64,000 nucleotides of DNA, from positions 24,071,285 to 24,135,284 of the forward strand of contig CM055104.1 of the NCBI GenBank assembly GCA_029204225.1, given 5' to 3'. The position numbers were made by a program, and so were the translations under genes. The notes beneath the pieces are model-generated. The model was not told the DNA's origin, did not search any database, and was given only the letters and a program-made list of their open reading frames with translations. The stretch is from Diphasiastrum complanatum (lineage: Eukaryota > Streptophyta > Lycopodiopsida > Lycopodiales > Lycopodiaceae). Positions 10,931 through 21,022 of this stretch are shown here, in pieces (the stretch's first letter is position 1; each line of letters begins with the position of its first letter).

Positions 10931-13870
10931 TCCCAGCGGGGCTTGGAGGCTTGGAGGTTTGGTGACATCCATATGAGTCTCCATGACAAGGGTATAGTGT
11001 AGAAAAAGGCTAGAGGAAAAACATAGAGCAACGGTGTCTAAACCGTTAAGAATTGACAACTATAGCACAAAGTCCCAAGAAAATAAACTAACTTGAGCTT
11101 ATGGAGACTAAAAAGCAACTTGGGAAAATGGGGTGAAGAAATATGAATGTACACTCCTTTACCCCCTCTCCTAAGCTTCTCACCTTCCTCCATGCAAAAA
11201 GGACAAGTGGGGCCCAAGAAAGGCCCCATATGTTTCTTCTAGATCTTCCCTACCATGTGGGGCCATCAATAGGTGCCACATGGCCCATGGACTCCAAAAG
11301 GATTTTAAAATAGTTAAGGAATCTCTCCCACCTTTCTTCTCCTATGTACCACATTTTCTCTCCAAGCCTTTGGAGAACTGTAGGTACAAAGAGGAATTTA
11401 TGAGAAGTACATTAAAAAAGGACAAGCACACCAAGATTTGATTTAAATACATCTTTAAGCAAAGATTTTAAACATCTTTTGGGGTTTTCAACATAGGCTA
11501 AGAGTAGAACGAGTAAGGGCTCGCAGAATCAAACATAAATCAAGTCGCTAGGAAATTAAAAAAAATGTCTAGTTAAGATTTTCAACTTACTAACTAAGTT
11601 TTAAACTTTAAACTTTAAGCTACAAAGTTTAGTGGCTTAGTTACGGGAATCACACCAAGTCCCCACCCCTACTATCATAACATTGGCTGTCAAATCAAAA
11701 AGATTTAATGGGGGGACGGTACTTTACCTTCTTCCTTCATGGTCAACCAGCGCGCAAGCCAGTACCAGAAAGATAGCAATGAGAGAGGGGATTATCCCCC
11801 CCCCCCAAAAAAAAAAAGAACAGAAGGCTCCAATTGCGATGGATAATTATCTTATCCAGAGGCTATACAGATAGACTGATTTGCATTAGGCTTAGTTGAA
11901 AATTTAAAAAAGTTGGGACAAACTCATTACATGTCAAACACAGTATGCCAATCTCCACTTAGAGTTTAAACTAGTGTCGACAAAGGCAACTCATCTATAG
12001 ACAAACATGGATAGGCTTAAGCCTCAGATAAAGCAAGCTAATCTTGCTTATGTCAAATTGGTCAAAGATAAATCAAATTTACTGAATCCAATTCAATTTC
12101 CATTGAAAGTACATTTTTTTTGCATAAAGGCAAACACCAAAAGAGGCCACAAACAAATTTGGGTTGGGAGATAAGAAACTTATATAAGATGTTGACTCTT
12201 TGTATTTTCCTATGTAATGTAGAACGAGCATGAAATGTTGATTATCTTTTCTTGTTAGGGCCAAGGGAGATCATTGTTAAATAAATGGAAGGAAACATAA
12301 ATCATGCAAGACTTTTATGCATGTTGGAAAGATTTAAATATAAAATCTTGAGGAGTTTTAGCTTGAGTGACACTCTAGGAATAGATTAGATTCTAGATGA
12401 CTCAATGTTGTGGAGATGTTAGTTGGCAAAACAAATTTGTTGCACTTTAAAGCCTATTAATCCGAGTCGTTTCCAGATGGTGGAACAATATGGCAAAATT
12501 CCAGCTATGGTGTTTTGGTATTAAGACCAACTTCATTTTTTATTTATTCAAATTCTTGATAATATCAATTTATGGTATCCTATGGCGATTATACTATGAG
12601 TAGGAAACAAATTTTGTCAATAAGGTTGATGTTACTATGGTATTAACAAACACATGGAGGGACCATGTGAGTGCTCATAAATATAAAACCTATAGTTATG
12701 CGAAATTATGACATTTCGCAGTTAATAGAAAGGTTCTTAGCAATACAAATCAACTGTTTATAATGCAAATTACAGATGACCAAGAAAGTTGTTGAGACAT
12801 TATACGTTGGATAAGGTCATTCAAATACTACTTAAACAAACACAAACACATGATTACATAGTCAACATTGACATTAATGGGACCATCTACTTTGTCACTT
12901 GTTGCTAGTACTTTATCGATATAGTCTTTTAAACCATTCACTATTGATGACAAAAGAGTTTATTACTTTGTTAACATTCTTGAGATGGATTATACAATGG
13001 AAGAAGATAGTGATAAGGATAGGTGAGCAATTTGTCAAACAAAAGAATAAAAAAAAAGTGCAGAACTTAGCGCTTGGTCAAACTCGCATTTTCTTGCCTC
13101 TAGATATACGTTGGGGAATTTTGTACCAGGATTCGACATTATAATTAAGGCTATGTTGTATGATTATTAAATCTAAATATATGAGATATTATAGCAAAGT
13201 TGTCTTTGTAAGGTCACATTATGACGGTTACATTTTGGACCATTACCAATGTGTTTTGAGCACATTTACGAAAGAGCAAATGACTATAAGAGGTTGTTTA
13301 TAAGACTTTATGAACATTGTTATTTGTTTACAGTTGGTTAAAAGCGTTCAAATAAATAATGTTACTTTGGTTGAAAAGGGGTAATTTTGGATTGTTAATT
13401 ATGTAAATATTATTCATATAAATGTTAAGGGTGATAGCTAAATGGGTGCTATAATTAGTTCTTCCATGGACTTATGTAACTATTGGTAGCAAGAAACATT
13501 TTCTTGCATAAGTCCAAATCAGTAGATGTAATTCATGGAGGATGTTGTGATGAATTATGATATTTTTGCGTCGTTGTTATATGGAATAAAAATATCATTA
13601 GTTTGTTATTGTTATAGCAGTATGTAGTTTTGGGAATATTTTAGGTTGGATTGATGGTAGAGTAAGTGGTTGTGATTTTAATCTATTTGTTTTTGTTATT
13701 GTAATTGCGATCAGATTAATAAAATAGACAAAGTAAATCTCAATTGGGTTAGTTTATTGAAGAAACAAATTTTGCCTCTAACAATTTCCCTATATCTATG
13801 TTAGTGATTTGATGCAATGAAAAGTGAGTATATGATGCATTGCTTGAGATACTTGTAGAATTATTGATCC
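10931..13870. other. Intergenic DNA, nothing recognised
   Basis: Mostly A/T-rich. A homopolymer junction (C run then A run) lies near 11799-11819. No reading frame with a recognisable domain, no duplication and no LTR boundary was seen. Confidence 0.45.
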
Positions 13871-13874
13871 TCCA

Positions 13875-14567
13875 TCAAAGATACAAAATGTTATTGTTTG
13901 CAAATGGGTCTTTAATACCAAGCTTAATCAAGATGAATGCTTGAATTCTTTTTTTTTTATTGCCGCTATGTGTAGACAAGTCATCAATATTCTTCATCGG
14001 TACTCTCTTTCTTTTCCTCCGCTTCATCATTGTCTTATTGATAACTTTTATATCAACAACAGATTTTAAACTCTCGGATTGCAACTTTTCCACGAATTCT
14101 AACATTTCTTGGTTTGATCCCCGAAGAGTAGTGACTGTAGCATTCAACTTTGACATAGCATTCTTGAGTGCACTGTTTTTAGCACTAGTGTGTTGCACAT
14201 AATGAAGCAATTGCTAATTTGCACGTTGCAATTGTTGATTAGCAAACTGTAATCGTTGATTAAGACAAGATATGCTATGATTCCAATATTACGCAACCTT
14301 TGACAATATCCAAGTAATCCGCTCACATACATATCTGAGAAGATGAGTTACGGACTTCAAATATGGACACAAATTGGTAGCTGGATCATTAGGATAAATT
14401 GATCCATCCACCCACAAATCTATATTCATATGATTATTCATTCTCAATTCTCTAACTATTGCAGCAGCATTCTCTACAACTTTTGCATTTTTCTTAATAG
14501 TTGGAGTGCATTCCATCGGAAGAGCAACATGCAAATGGAACATTGCCTTTGTAAAAGCTACAATCAT
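13875..14567 (-). pseudogene. Decayed coiled-coil protein, second copy
   Basis: A single minus-strand frame runs through about 230 codons, interrupted only by TAA (14289-14291) and a TAG about 75 bp later, without frameshift. It begins MIVAFTKAMFHLHVALPMEC, continues through a mixed region with LRYVCERITWI, then a Gln/Asn/Leu-rich coil (NQRLQFANQQLQRANQ). It ends with a basic tail MMKRRKRKR resembling a nuclear signal. Upstream at about 14625-14760 a second open block (KTEAGVAELLKSLYAYSE) precedes a GTAAGG, possibly an earlier exon. The architecture resembles 2871-3336. The family is unknown; a gene remnant or transposon-borne gene are both possible. Confidence 0.5.
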
Positions 14568-14769
14568 GTAAATGCATCAAACTACAGTAAATCAATATGA
14601 TTAGATCTAGCATACCTTACTTTTGTAATGTTTATGTCGCATTGAAAATTCGTCCCGCCTCGTATTTCACTATAAGCATAGAGTGATTTCAAAAGTTCTG
14701 CCACTCCCGCTTCAGTTTTTGCATTCAGCACACCAAGATTTTCAGTCTTAAAGCTCTAGTCCCGAATTT

Positions 14770-15870
14770 TGGAACGAGCATGAAGAGAAGTTATTACATC
14801 TCATGCTTAACTAACTATTGTCTGAAGTTAACCATACTAGTTAAACGATGGGCAAGGCCGGAAACTCGAAAAACGGCTCTTTCAAAAGCCTATCCTTATG
14901 ATTCTTAAATACAACACACTCTTCTAAGGTGGAGTATTGGTCTCACATCATATATCTTTGAAGTATAATAATTTGAGATTGAGACTCTATCACTCTCATA
15001 CTTCTTACTGCACAAACACTGTAAGAGTACCAGCTCACATAATTTCTCAAGAAGATGACATTTCAATTTATCAAAGAATAAACAACTCTCAACCCTCTAA
15101 AGATTATGTTGATAGAATGACATGAAATTACAAATACTTGGTCAAAGGAAGTTCTCCACCCATGACAATCTCCCACTGCATGCATGATGAGAGAATCACA
15201 ACTATGCAAATGTAAACATCTAAAGCATCAAATCTCACTGATAATTTTCTTATGACATTCAATCCCTATGAGATTCAAAACATAGGATGAGTCCTTAGAA
15301 TAGAATTCCAAAATATAGAATAAGGACATCTCAACTCATTTCTCCCTTTTGAAGATCTAAGCTCTCTCAAAAATTAGTAGTCTCAAAAGCTAGTAATCTC
15401 TCAAACTAGCAACTCATTAAAACTAGCGACTCAAAAAGTAGTAATCCCTCAAACTAGTAACTCTTTAAATGAGGAAAATCTCTAAGCTTTTATAGGAGAT
15501 GGGGAGGGCTTTGCCACCTTGGAATGAAGCCAAAGTAGTGGTTAGTTCATAATCATACCATAAAGATTTTTTGCTCACCACCCATGTGCTTTTGTCACTT
15601 ATCTTGTACTCCCATTTAAGTGTGCATGGAGGCCTTGCATCTTATTGGACCATGTTTAGACTTTGCAATTTTGGAAGGTGGAGAAGGATTGACTTGCTCA
15701 TTTTGCCACTTCCTATTTTCTTTTTGAAAGGCAAGACCCCGTGACCAAAGTCAAGAGTCTTTAAGGTTCTGGTCTCCTCTCGTCTTTTATACAAAGAAGG
15801 GAAGACTCTACACTTTCATTTTTGTTCTCTTTTCATTTTGTCAAGTTGAAATATCCTCTAGCACTTTCGG
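14770..15870. other. Intergenic or LTR-like DNA
   Basis: Contains a degenerate short-unit repeat (15372-15471) and TATA-like sequences (tttataggag near 15490, cttttataca near 15784). The arrangement just upstream of a copia fragment suggests an LTR remnant, but no matching second LTR was found. Confidence 0.3.
15372..15471. repeat. Degenerate repeat, about six units of 15-17 bp
   Basis: Six variants of the unit ctagtaatctctcaaa follow each other with substitutions and small indels. Confidence 0.65.
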
Positions 15871-15871
15871 T

Positions 15872-16306
15872 GGTCAAGCCACACCAATGATAGCTGGAGC
15901 GAGGCTAACAAAGCAGGATTGCCCGAATACAGATGAGGAGAGACAGAAAATGGAAGGTATACCCTACCAAACCCTGATCGGTAGTCTGATGTACCTCACA
16001 ATCTACACCAGACCTAATTTGGCCTTCTCTATCTATGCTTTAAGCCAATTCTCTTCGAATCCTGGCATGGCACATTGGCAAATGGCAAAACGAATTCTGC
16101 AATATTTGAAGGGTACCCAAAACATGGGATTAACCTACAAAGCAGACGAAGGCAAATGATTCGAGCTGCAACACTACAGTGATGCAAGTTGGGCGAGCTG
16201 CAAAGACGACAACAAGTCCATGATAGGAGGATACTCGATTGCGTGCAGAGCAGCAATCAGCTGCACATGCAAGAAACAAAACTTGGTGGCTCAATCCTCA
16301 TGCGAA
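15872..16306 (+). pseudogene. Copia RNase H region fragment
   Basis: The frame encodes the end of the RT connection and the RNase H start: GIPYQTLIGSLMYLTIYTRP, AKRILQYLKGTQNMGL. After an in-frame TGA near 16157 it continues with YSDASWASCKDDNKSMIGGY and AQSSCEL. These are standard copia motifs (RPD/RPN, D-A-x-W-A). The sequence stops abruptly at 16306, where DNA of a gypsy gag in the opposite orientation begins. Confidence 0.85.
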
Positions 16307-16640
16307 CTTGCAGTTTGTCCATAGTTCCTTCATCCTCATGTTCTTTTCGATATCTCTTCAAAAAGGCTCGTCTCAATTCATCCCAGCTTTGGAACTCCTG
16401 CAATCCATACTATGAATACCACTGTAGGGCATTCCCTTTCAACGTGGTCGAAAATAGCTCTAATTTCCAAATGTCCTCAATCTCACAATTTGTCTGACAC
16501 ACAACCATAAACTGGTGTATGTGCATGTCAAGATCATCATGTTTCTTACCCTTAAAGCACTGGAATATGGCCACCCGAGTTCGTCCTATCGTGACATCCT
16601 ACATTCCACGAATGATTGTAGATTTCTCCAAATCCGAACA
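16307..16640 (-). pseudogene. Ty3/gypsy gag fragment
   Basis: The minus strand encodes VAIFQCFKGKKHDDLDMHIH, a Cys-containing block, then LKGNALQWYS, one TAG, and FQSWDELRRAFLKRYRKEH. This is the classic retrotransposon Gag capsid pattern, in which L-K/G-x-A-x-W-(Y/F) precedes W-x-x-L-x-x-x-F. Only one stop interrupts about 110 codons. Its end touches the copia fragment at 15872-16306. Confidence 0.8.
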
Positions 16641-16855
16641 ACCTGCACCTGTAGACATTGAGGACAACTCTACTCATCCCTCTGATAATTCTACTCATAA
16701 TTCAAATTTGTTCCTATGCAGAGTTCTAGAGTTTTATCAATCATAGAGTCAATCACTTGATATAATACTCAATTATTTGATTAATTGATAGATTATCAAG
16801 TAGGACAAGTATATGTATGATTGAGTGATTGCTCGATAAAATGATCAAAACAATG

Positions 16856-17430
16856 TCAGTCAATCATATTCTCGACGACCATTAATCAACATCTTTATTA
16901 CAATGGTAAATGATATTTCAGTTAATTAGTATGATTTTATATAAGGTTATATAAGTCACACCAACAACTAGAAAAAGTATCATGTAGCTCACATCTTCAA
17001 TATATCATAAATGCTATTGATGATGGATCTAAATGACCATATGCAACCACCATTTAGAGGGTCACATGACAAAAAAACATGTTTTCACTTTGACCATATA
17101 ATTATGTCATGAAATCAAATCAAATCTATGACACCTAGATTTTGGACAAATCTAGATTTTCATGACATCATCGATTTGATATAATATTGTGTCATAAAAT
17201 CTCAAAAGATTTGTCAAATTAGTTGTTTAATAAAAACATCTACTATCATTATATCTCATGATTTTGTCTTTTATGTCAAATCTCAACAAAAATTAAAATT
17301 TTTAAAAATATAAGATTTTTAAAAATTAGTTTTGTAAAAATTAAATACTATCATAATGACCCATGATTTTATCTTATATGTTCAACCATATTAAAAAAAT
17401 ATGTTTTATGTTTTTTCTTTATATTTTGGG
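16856..17430 (-). repeat. Dispersed non-coding repeat family, copy 2
   Basis: Aligns by eye with 18052-18490 in the same orientation, sharing for example atcaacatctttattacaatg and tatgacacctagatt. In reverse complement it aligns with 1900-2290. It is the longest copy and contains two half-units around catgatttt(a/g)tctt. No open frame. Confidence 0.75.
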
Positions 17431-17440
17431 TCAAATTTCA

Positions 17441-18050
17441 CAAAAAAATTGCTCACTGAAGTGCGAGACTAAAGTGTAGACTAAAGTGCGACAACTGCAA
17501 TCAGCAGTTCAACAACATGATATCCTCCCATAAAAAACATAACCAATGACTCGTGAAAGCTGGCCTTCGATAGCCGGGAAAATGTCCATCCTGCATGAAG
17601 TTCAAATAATGAGAAACTTCATAAATGAGCCTTTTAGAAGTTGAAATAATGCCTTGAACACAATAAGTTATCATAGTAGTTCAACTTGAATATTGTCCTC
17701 GAAGCGGTCAGCAAGTTCCTCAAACAGTTTATTTTAGGCACTATTGTAGCCACTTAGATAGTTCCATAGGCAATGTTATTGACAGTCATAGTCTTATACA
17801 ATGTCTAGACAATTGCTTAGATAGCTTCACTTCTAATTAGAAAATCCTTGACCAAACTATTATAGAAGCTTAGATGTATCTCGTTTCTGTCAGGTGTCTT
17901 GCTTGCAGGATCGACATCTCACAAATCAATCATGCGCCTTCCACAATATTGTATGGCTACCCATGATCGAGATAGCTAGTGATTGGATCGAGTGAATAAT
18001 CGAATTGAACAATAGCAAATCGAATCGAACAAGTGAGCAATTGGACAATG
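17441..18050. other. Intergenic, nothing recognised
   Basis: Separates repeat copies 2 and 3. No gene or element signature was found. Confidence 0.45.
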
Positions 18051-18051
18051 T

Positions 18052-18490
18052 CAATCAATCATATACTAGCACACCATTGATCAACATCTTTATTACAATG
18101 CTAAATGATATTTCAACTAATTACTATGATTTCATATAAGGTTATATAGATCGCACACCAACATTTAAAAAGATATATCATATAGGTCACATATCACTAA
18201 GGTCTTCAATATAACATAAATGCTTTTAATTGTGAATCTAAATGACTCAATGCAATCATTTAAGAGGTCGCATGACAAAAACAAAACTTTACACTTTGAC
18301 CATATAATCATGTCATGAAATTATATCAAATCTATGACACCTAGATTATTAACAAATTAAATCTTTTATGACATCATCGACTTGACATGGTATTATGTCA
18401 TAAAATCCTAGAAAACTTGTCAAATTACTTGTTTAATAACAATATGTACTATCTTTGTATCTCATGATTTTGTCTTATATGTACAACCAG
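18052..18490 (-). repeat. Dispersed non-coding repeat family, copy 3
   Basis: Same family and orientation as 16856-17430, about 1.2 kb away. It lacks the distal half-unit. Its right edge (…tcttatatgt) abuts the coiled-coil reading frame that starts about 18491. Confidence 0.75.
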
Positions 18491-19900
18491 ACGACCAGCC
18501 CCAGTGGTTTCGCACTATGACCGAGAAAGCCAAAAATCTAGTGGCTGAAGTGTATGAGTTGGACAAGTACCATCAGCAACTTACGATGAAATTTGTCAAC
18601 TCAGAAAGAAGATGCCAAGAGGATTTCAAGGCATCTTTCAAGAAGATTGATTCGCTCGAATCAGACAACATGAAGCTGATTGAACAAAATCGTTCTCTCG
18701 ACACACAGTTTCAAACCTTCATAAAGGAAGTTGATTCTTTAAAACAGATCAATAAGGCGATTGATGCCAATTCTGATAATTATCAAACTCAAAATGATTC
18801 TTTAAAGCAGTAACTGATAGCTGCAAATCAATATAATGTCGCGCTCCAGAAACATTTCCAGGAGGAGCGAATGAGAAGACTAAAGGCAGAAGCTGCTCTC
18901 TCTGTATGCTCCAATTCAGGGTCTGTTACAGTCGACCTCACGGAGCTAAACCAGCTCCAAGATCAGATGCTCGACAATTTTCGAGTTAAGTTCCAGCAAC
19001 CACTCGAGGATTCGAAGGCCCTTGTCTAGGAAGAATTGGCAGAGCTAAGGGAGTTTTCGAGTGAAGCTACCCCATCTTGCAGCGGACCAGATGCACACGA
19101 CGAGTACCTTCAGGCCCTACTCAGAATTGATGACCTTATACAAAAAATTCCATCTATGTCTGCTTGCACCGGAGCCTCAGACCATCCCAAGTATCTGGAA
19201 GCAGTCGCAAAGATTGACAAGCTCGAATAGGAGCTGACAGATCTCCAACAACAAATGGAAGATCAGATGTTGGCTGCTGAGTTGCAAACTCAGGACTTGG
19301 CAACTGCATCTACACAGCCAAAACGAATGCGGCGGAATCAGTCAAAGGTATGTGTTGACAGATTCCGTGCATTTGCTGAATGCTTCTCGAAATGGTGTCC
19401 ACCTGCTTTTAACATTGAATTACAATGGCGTATGGATTATATGATGCTACCAGGCGCAGTAGGCATCGACGATCGGAAGTGACCATGGGAGAAGGAAGAC
19501 TTTATCTGGTTATGGGCCCAGCTTTCTATCGAGCAAAAATGATGTCTCTGCTAGGGCATAATCCAGGAAAAGTTTAAAGTCCTACCTTTTGGGTCAGCAG
19601 AGTTATACATAGGCTCTTCGACTATGTATGCTCTCAAATACATTCGCATCAAAGAACTTCAACTTTTGCAGAACGAAGACAATAAGCGACATTTTTGGAA
19701 GCGAAAGTTGCAGTTTTAATTATACAAACCCAAAGTTGTTGCGGATTTAGGCGCATTCGACGACGCAGGGTTGATGATCAACATTAATATGGCGTATCCA
19801 GAATTATTCAGTCTATATGTAAAGTGTCATGAGAGTCCATCGATATACATTTTGTAGAGTCGATTTGAAAAAACTTTGAGTTATCATTTCTAATCGTGGC
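18491..19900 (+). pseudogene. Long coiled-coil reading frame with in-frame stops but no frameshift
   Basis: One plus-strand frame remains meaningful for about 1.4 kb. Stops at 18811 (TAA), 19027 (TAG), 19228 (TAG), 19480 (TGA) and several later ones break it, but the phase never changes. Residues 1-130 are charged and heptad-rich (DSLESDNMKLIEQNRSLD). Then come a Ser/Pro/Asp-containing linker, further helices (KLE-stop-ELTDLQQQMEDQM), a basic patch PKRMRRNQSK, and a globular part with conserved-looking Trp/Cys/Phe (FRAFAECFSKWCPP). The stops lie where Gln or Arg would fit (CAG, CAA or CGA with C changed to T). No known family was recognised. The left edge is joined to a dispersed repeat, suggesting a transposon-borne or transposon-flanked gene. 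Confidence 0.55.
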
Positions 19901-20289
19901 GTTGCTTCCACAATAGATGACCTTAAAACATTTTACATAAAAAATAGAGTACTTGTGTTAGTCTCGTAATCAGCTTCATAAATATTTGCAATGTGCCGAC
20001 ATAGTCTAGATCATCCGAAATAACATTTACGTCCCTCGCACTAGAACGACTCTCTTGTTGAAAGTTGGCCATTATACCACAATCATATATGTACATTGCT
20101 TGTTGTCAATTCTCTCAACACAATAATGATGTCCATATATCCACATGGCAATGTATGATTTATACCAAAACACATAAAAAAAAAAATTGTGTAAATGAAA
20201 ATACTATTTATATATTGAGTAGTACAAAAATAAAACTTCACAAAGACAATACTACACTAACATTCCTTATTACCTTGTTTTTGACATAG
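19901..20289. other. Intergenic, nothing recognised
   Basis: A/T-rich, no open frame with a recognisable domain. Confidence 0.4.
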
Positions 20290-20683
20290 CAACTGTATCA
20301 CATACAACTCTGACTTAGATCCGGCCGCTCATGACAAGGTAACATGCAAGCCCACACACACTCATGAAAACCAACACAAATGATAAAGTATCAAATACAT
20401 GACCAAGGCCTGCCTATAAGTGGTATCCTGTCGTACCAACACCCATGCCACCTGTAGATACACCATTGGTCTCCAAATCAGATCCTCAACCATGGCACGC
20501 ACCTGTAACCAAGATGCCCTCACTTCTAAGCATATACATCTATCCAATAGGTCCTGAAAGCTGATTCCCACCCATTCTTCATGCTCCAAGCACAACAGTC
20601 TACCAAGGACTCAATGAATGAATGTACACAAATCTCACCATAGGCTATACCTGAGTAGCTCACCCATCTCCCAAAGATATTGA
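20290..20683 (-). repeat. Duplicated segment A, left part (split by copia 1)
   Basis: Matches about 28750-29252, for example catgacaaggtaacatgcaag and gatcctcaac/gattctcttg blocks, with small indels. It breaks at 20683, where copia 1 is inserted, and resumes at 27133. On the minus strand both copies contain coding-like pieces (WEM(G/C)ELLRYS, EEWVGISFQ) with stops. The original function is not recognised. Confidence 0.75.
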
Positions 20684-20931
20684 AGTTAAGAAAACACAGT
20701 TTAAACACCCGACCAGATCAATCACCACAGCACAACGTCAAGTGCAACAAGACAACATAATTGCTCTCCTCAAACTGTATATTCAACTGATAAGTAAGTA
20801 CAAAGATAAGTTGCTTAAAAGCACTCAAAGGGCTCGTAAAAGAAAGATGGCCCGATAACTCTAGAACTAAGCACACGTGGTGTCATCGAAATAAGAAAGT
20901 ACTGTATAAGTCGATCATTGCTATTTTAACT
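20684..20931 (-). repeat. 3' LTR of copia 1
   Basis: 248 bp, nearly identical to 26885-27132, with about a dozen differences. It contains the boundary motif gttaagaaaacacagtttaa, and its outer side carries the ATTGA target duplication. Confidence 0.95.
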
Positions 20932-21022
20932 CTCTCCCTCAATGATCAACGTCTCTCTTTATTTTAGAGTTTACTCTATTCATGGAACATACCTCCATGA
21001 TAGTATTACAAGTAAAGGCTTT

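Noticed and set aside
14584-14624. Small intron joining 14625-14760 to the coiled-coil frame
   Set aside because: GT and AG signals exist but no choice of acceptor keeps the two blocks in one phase.
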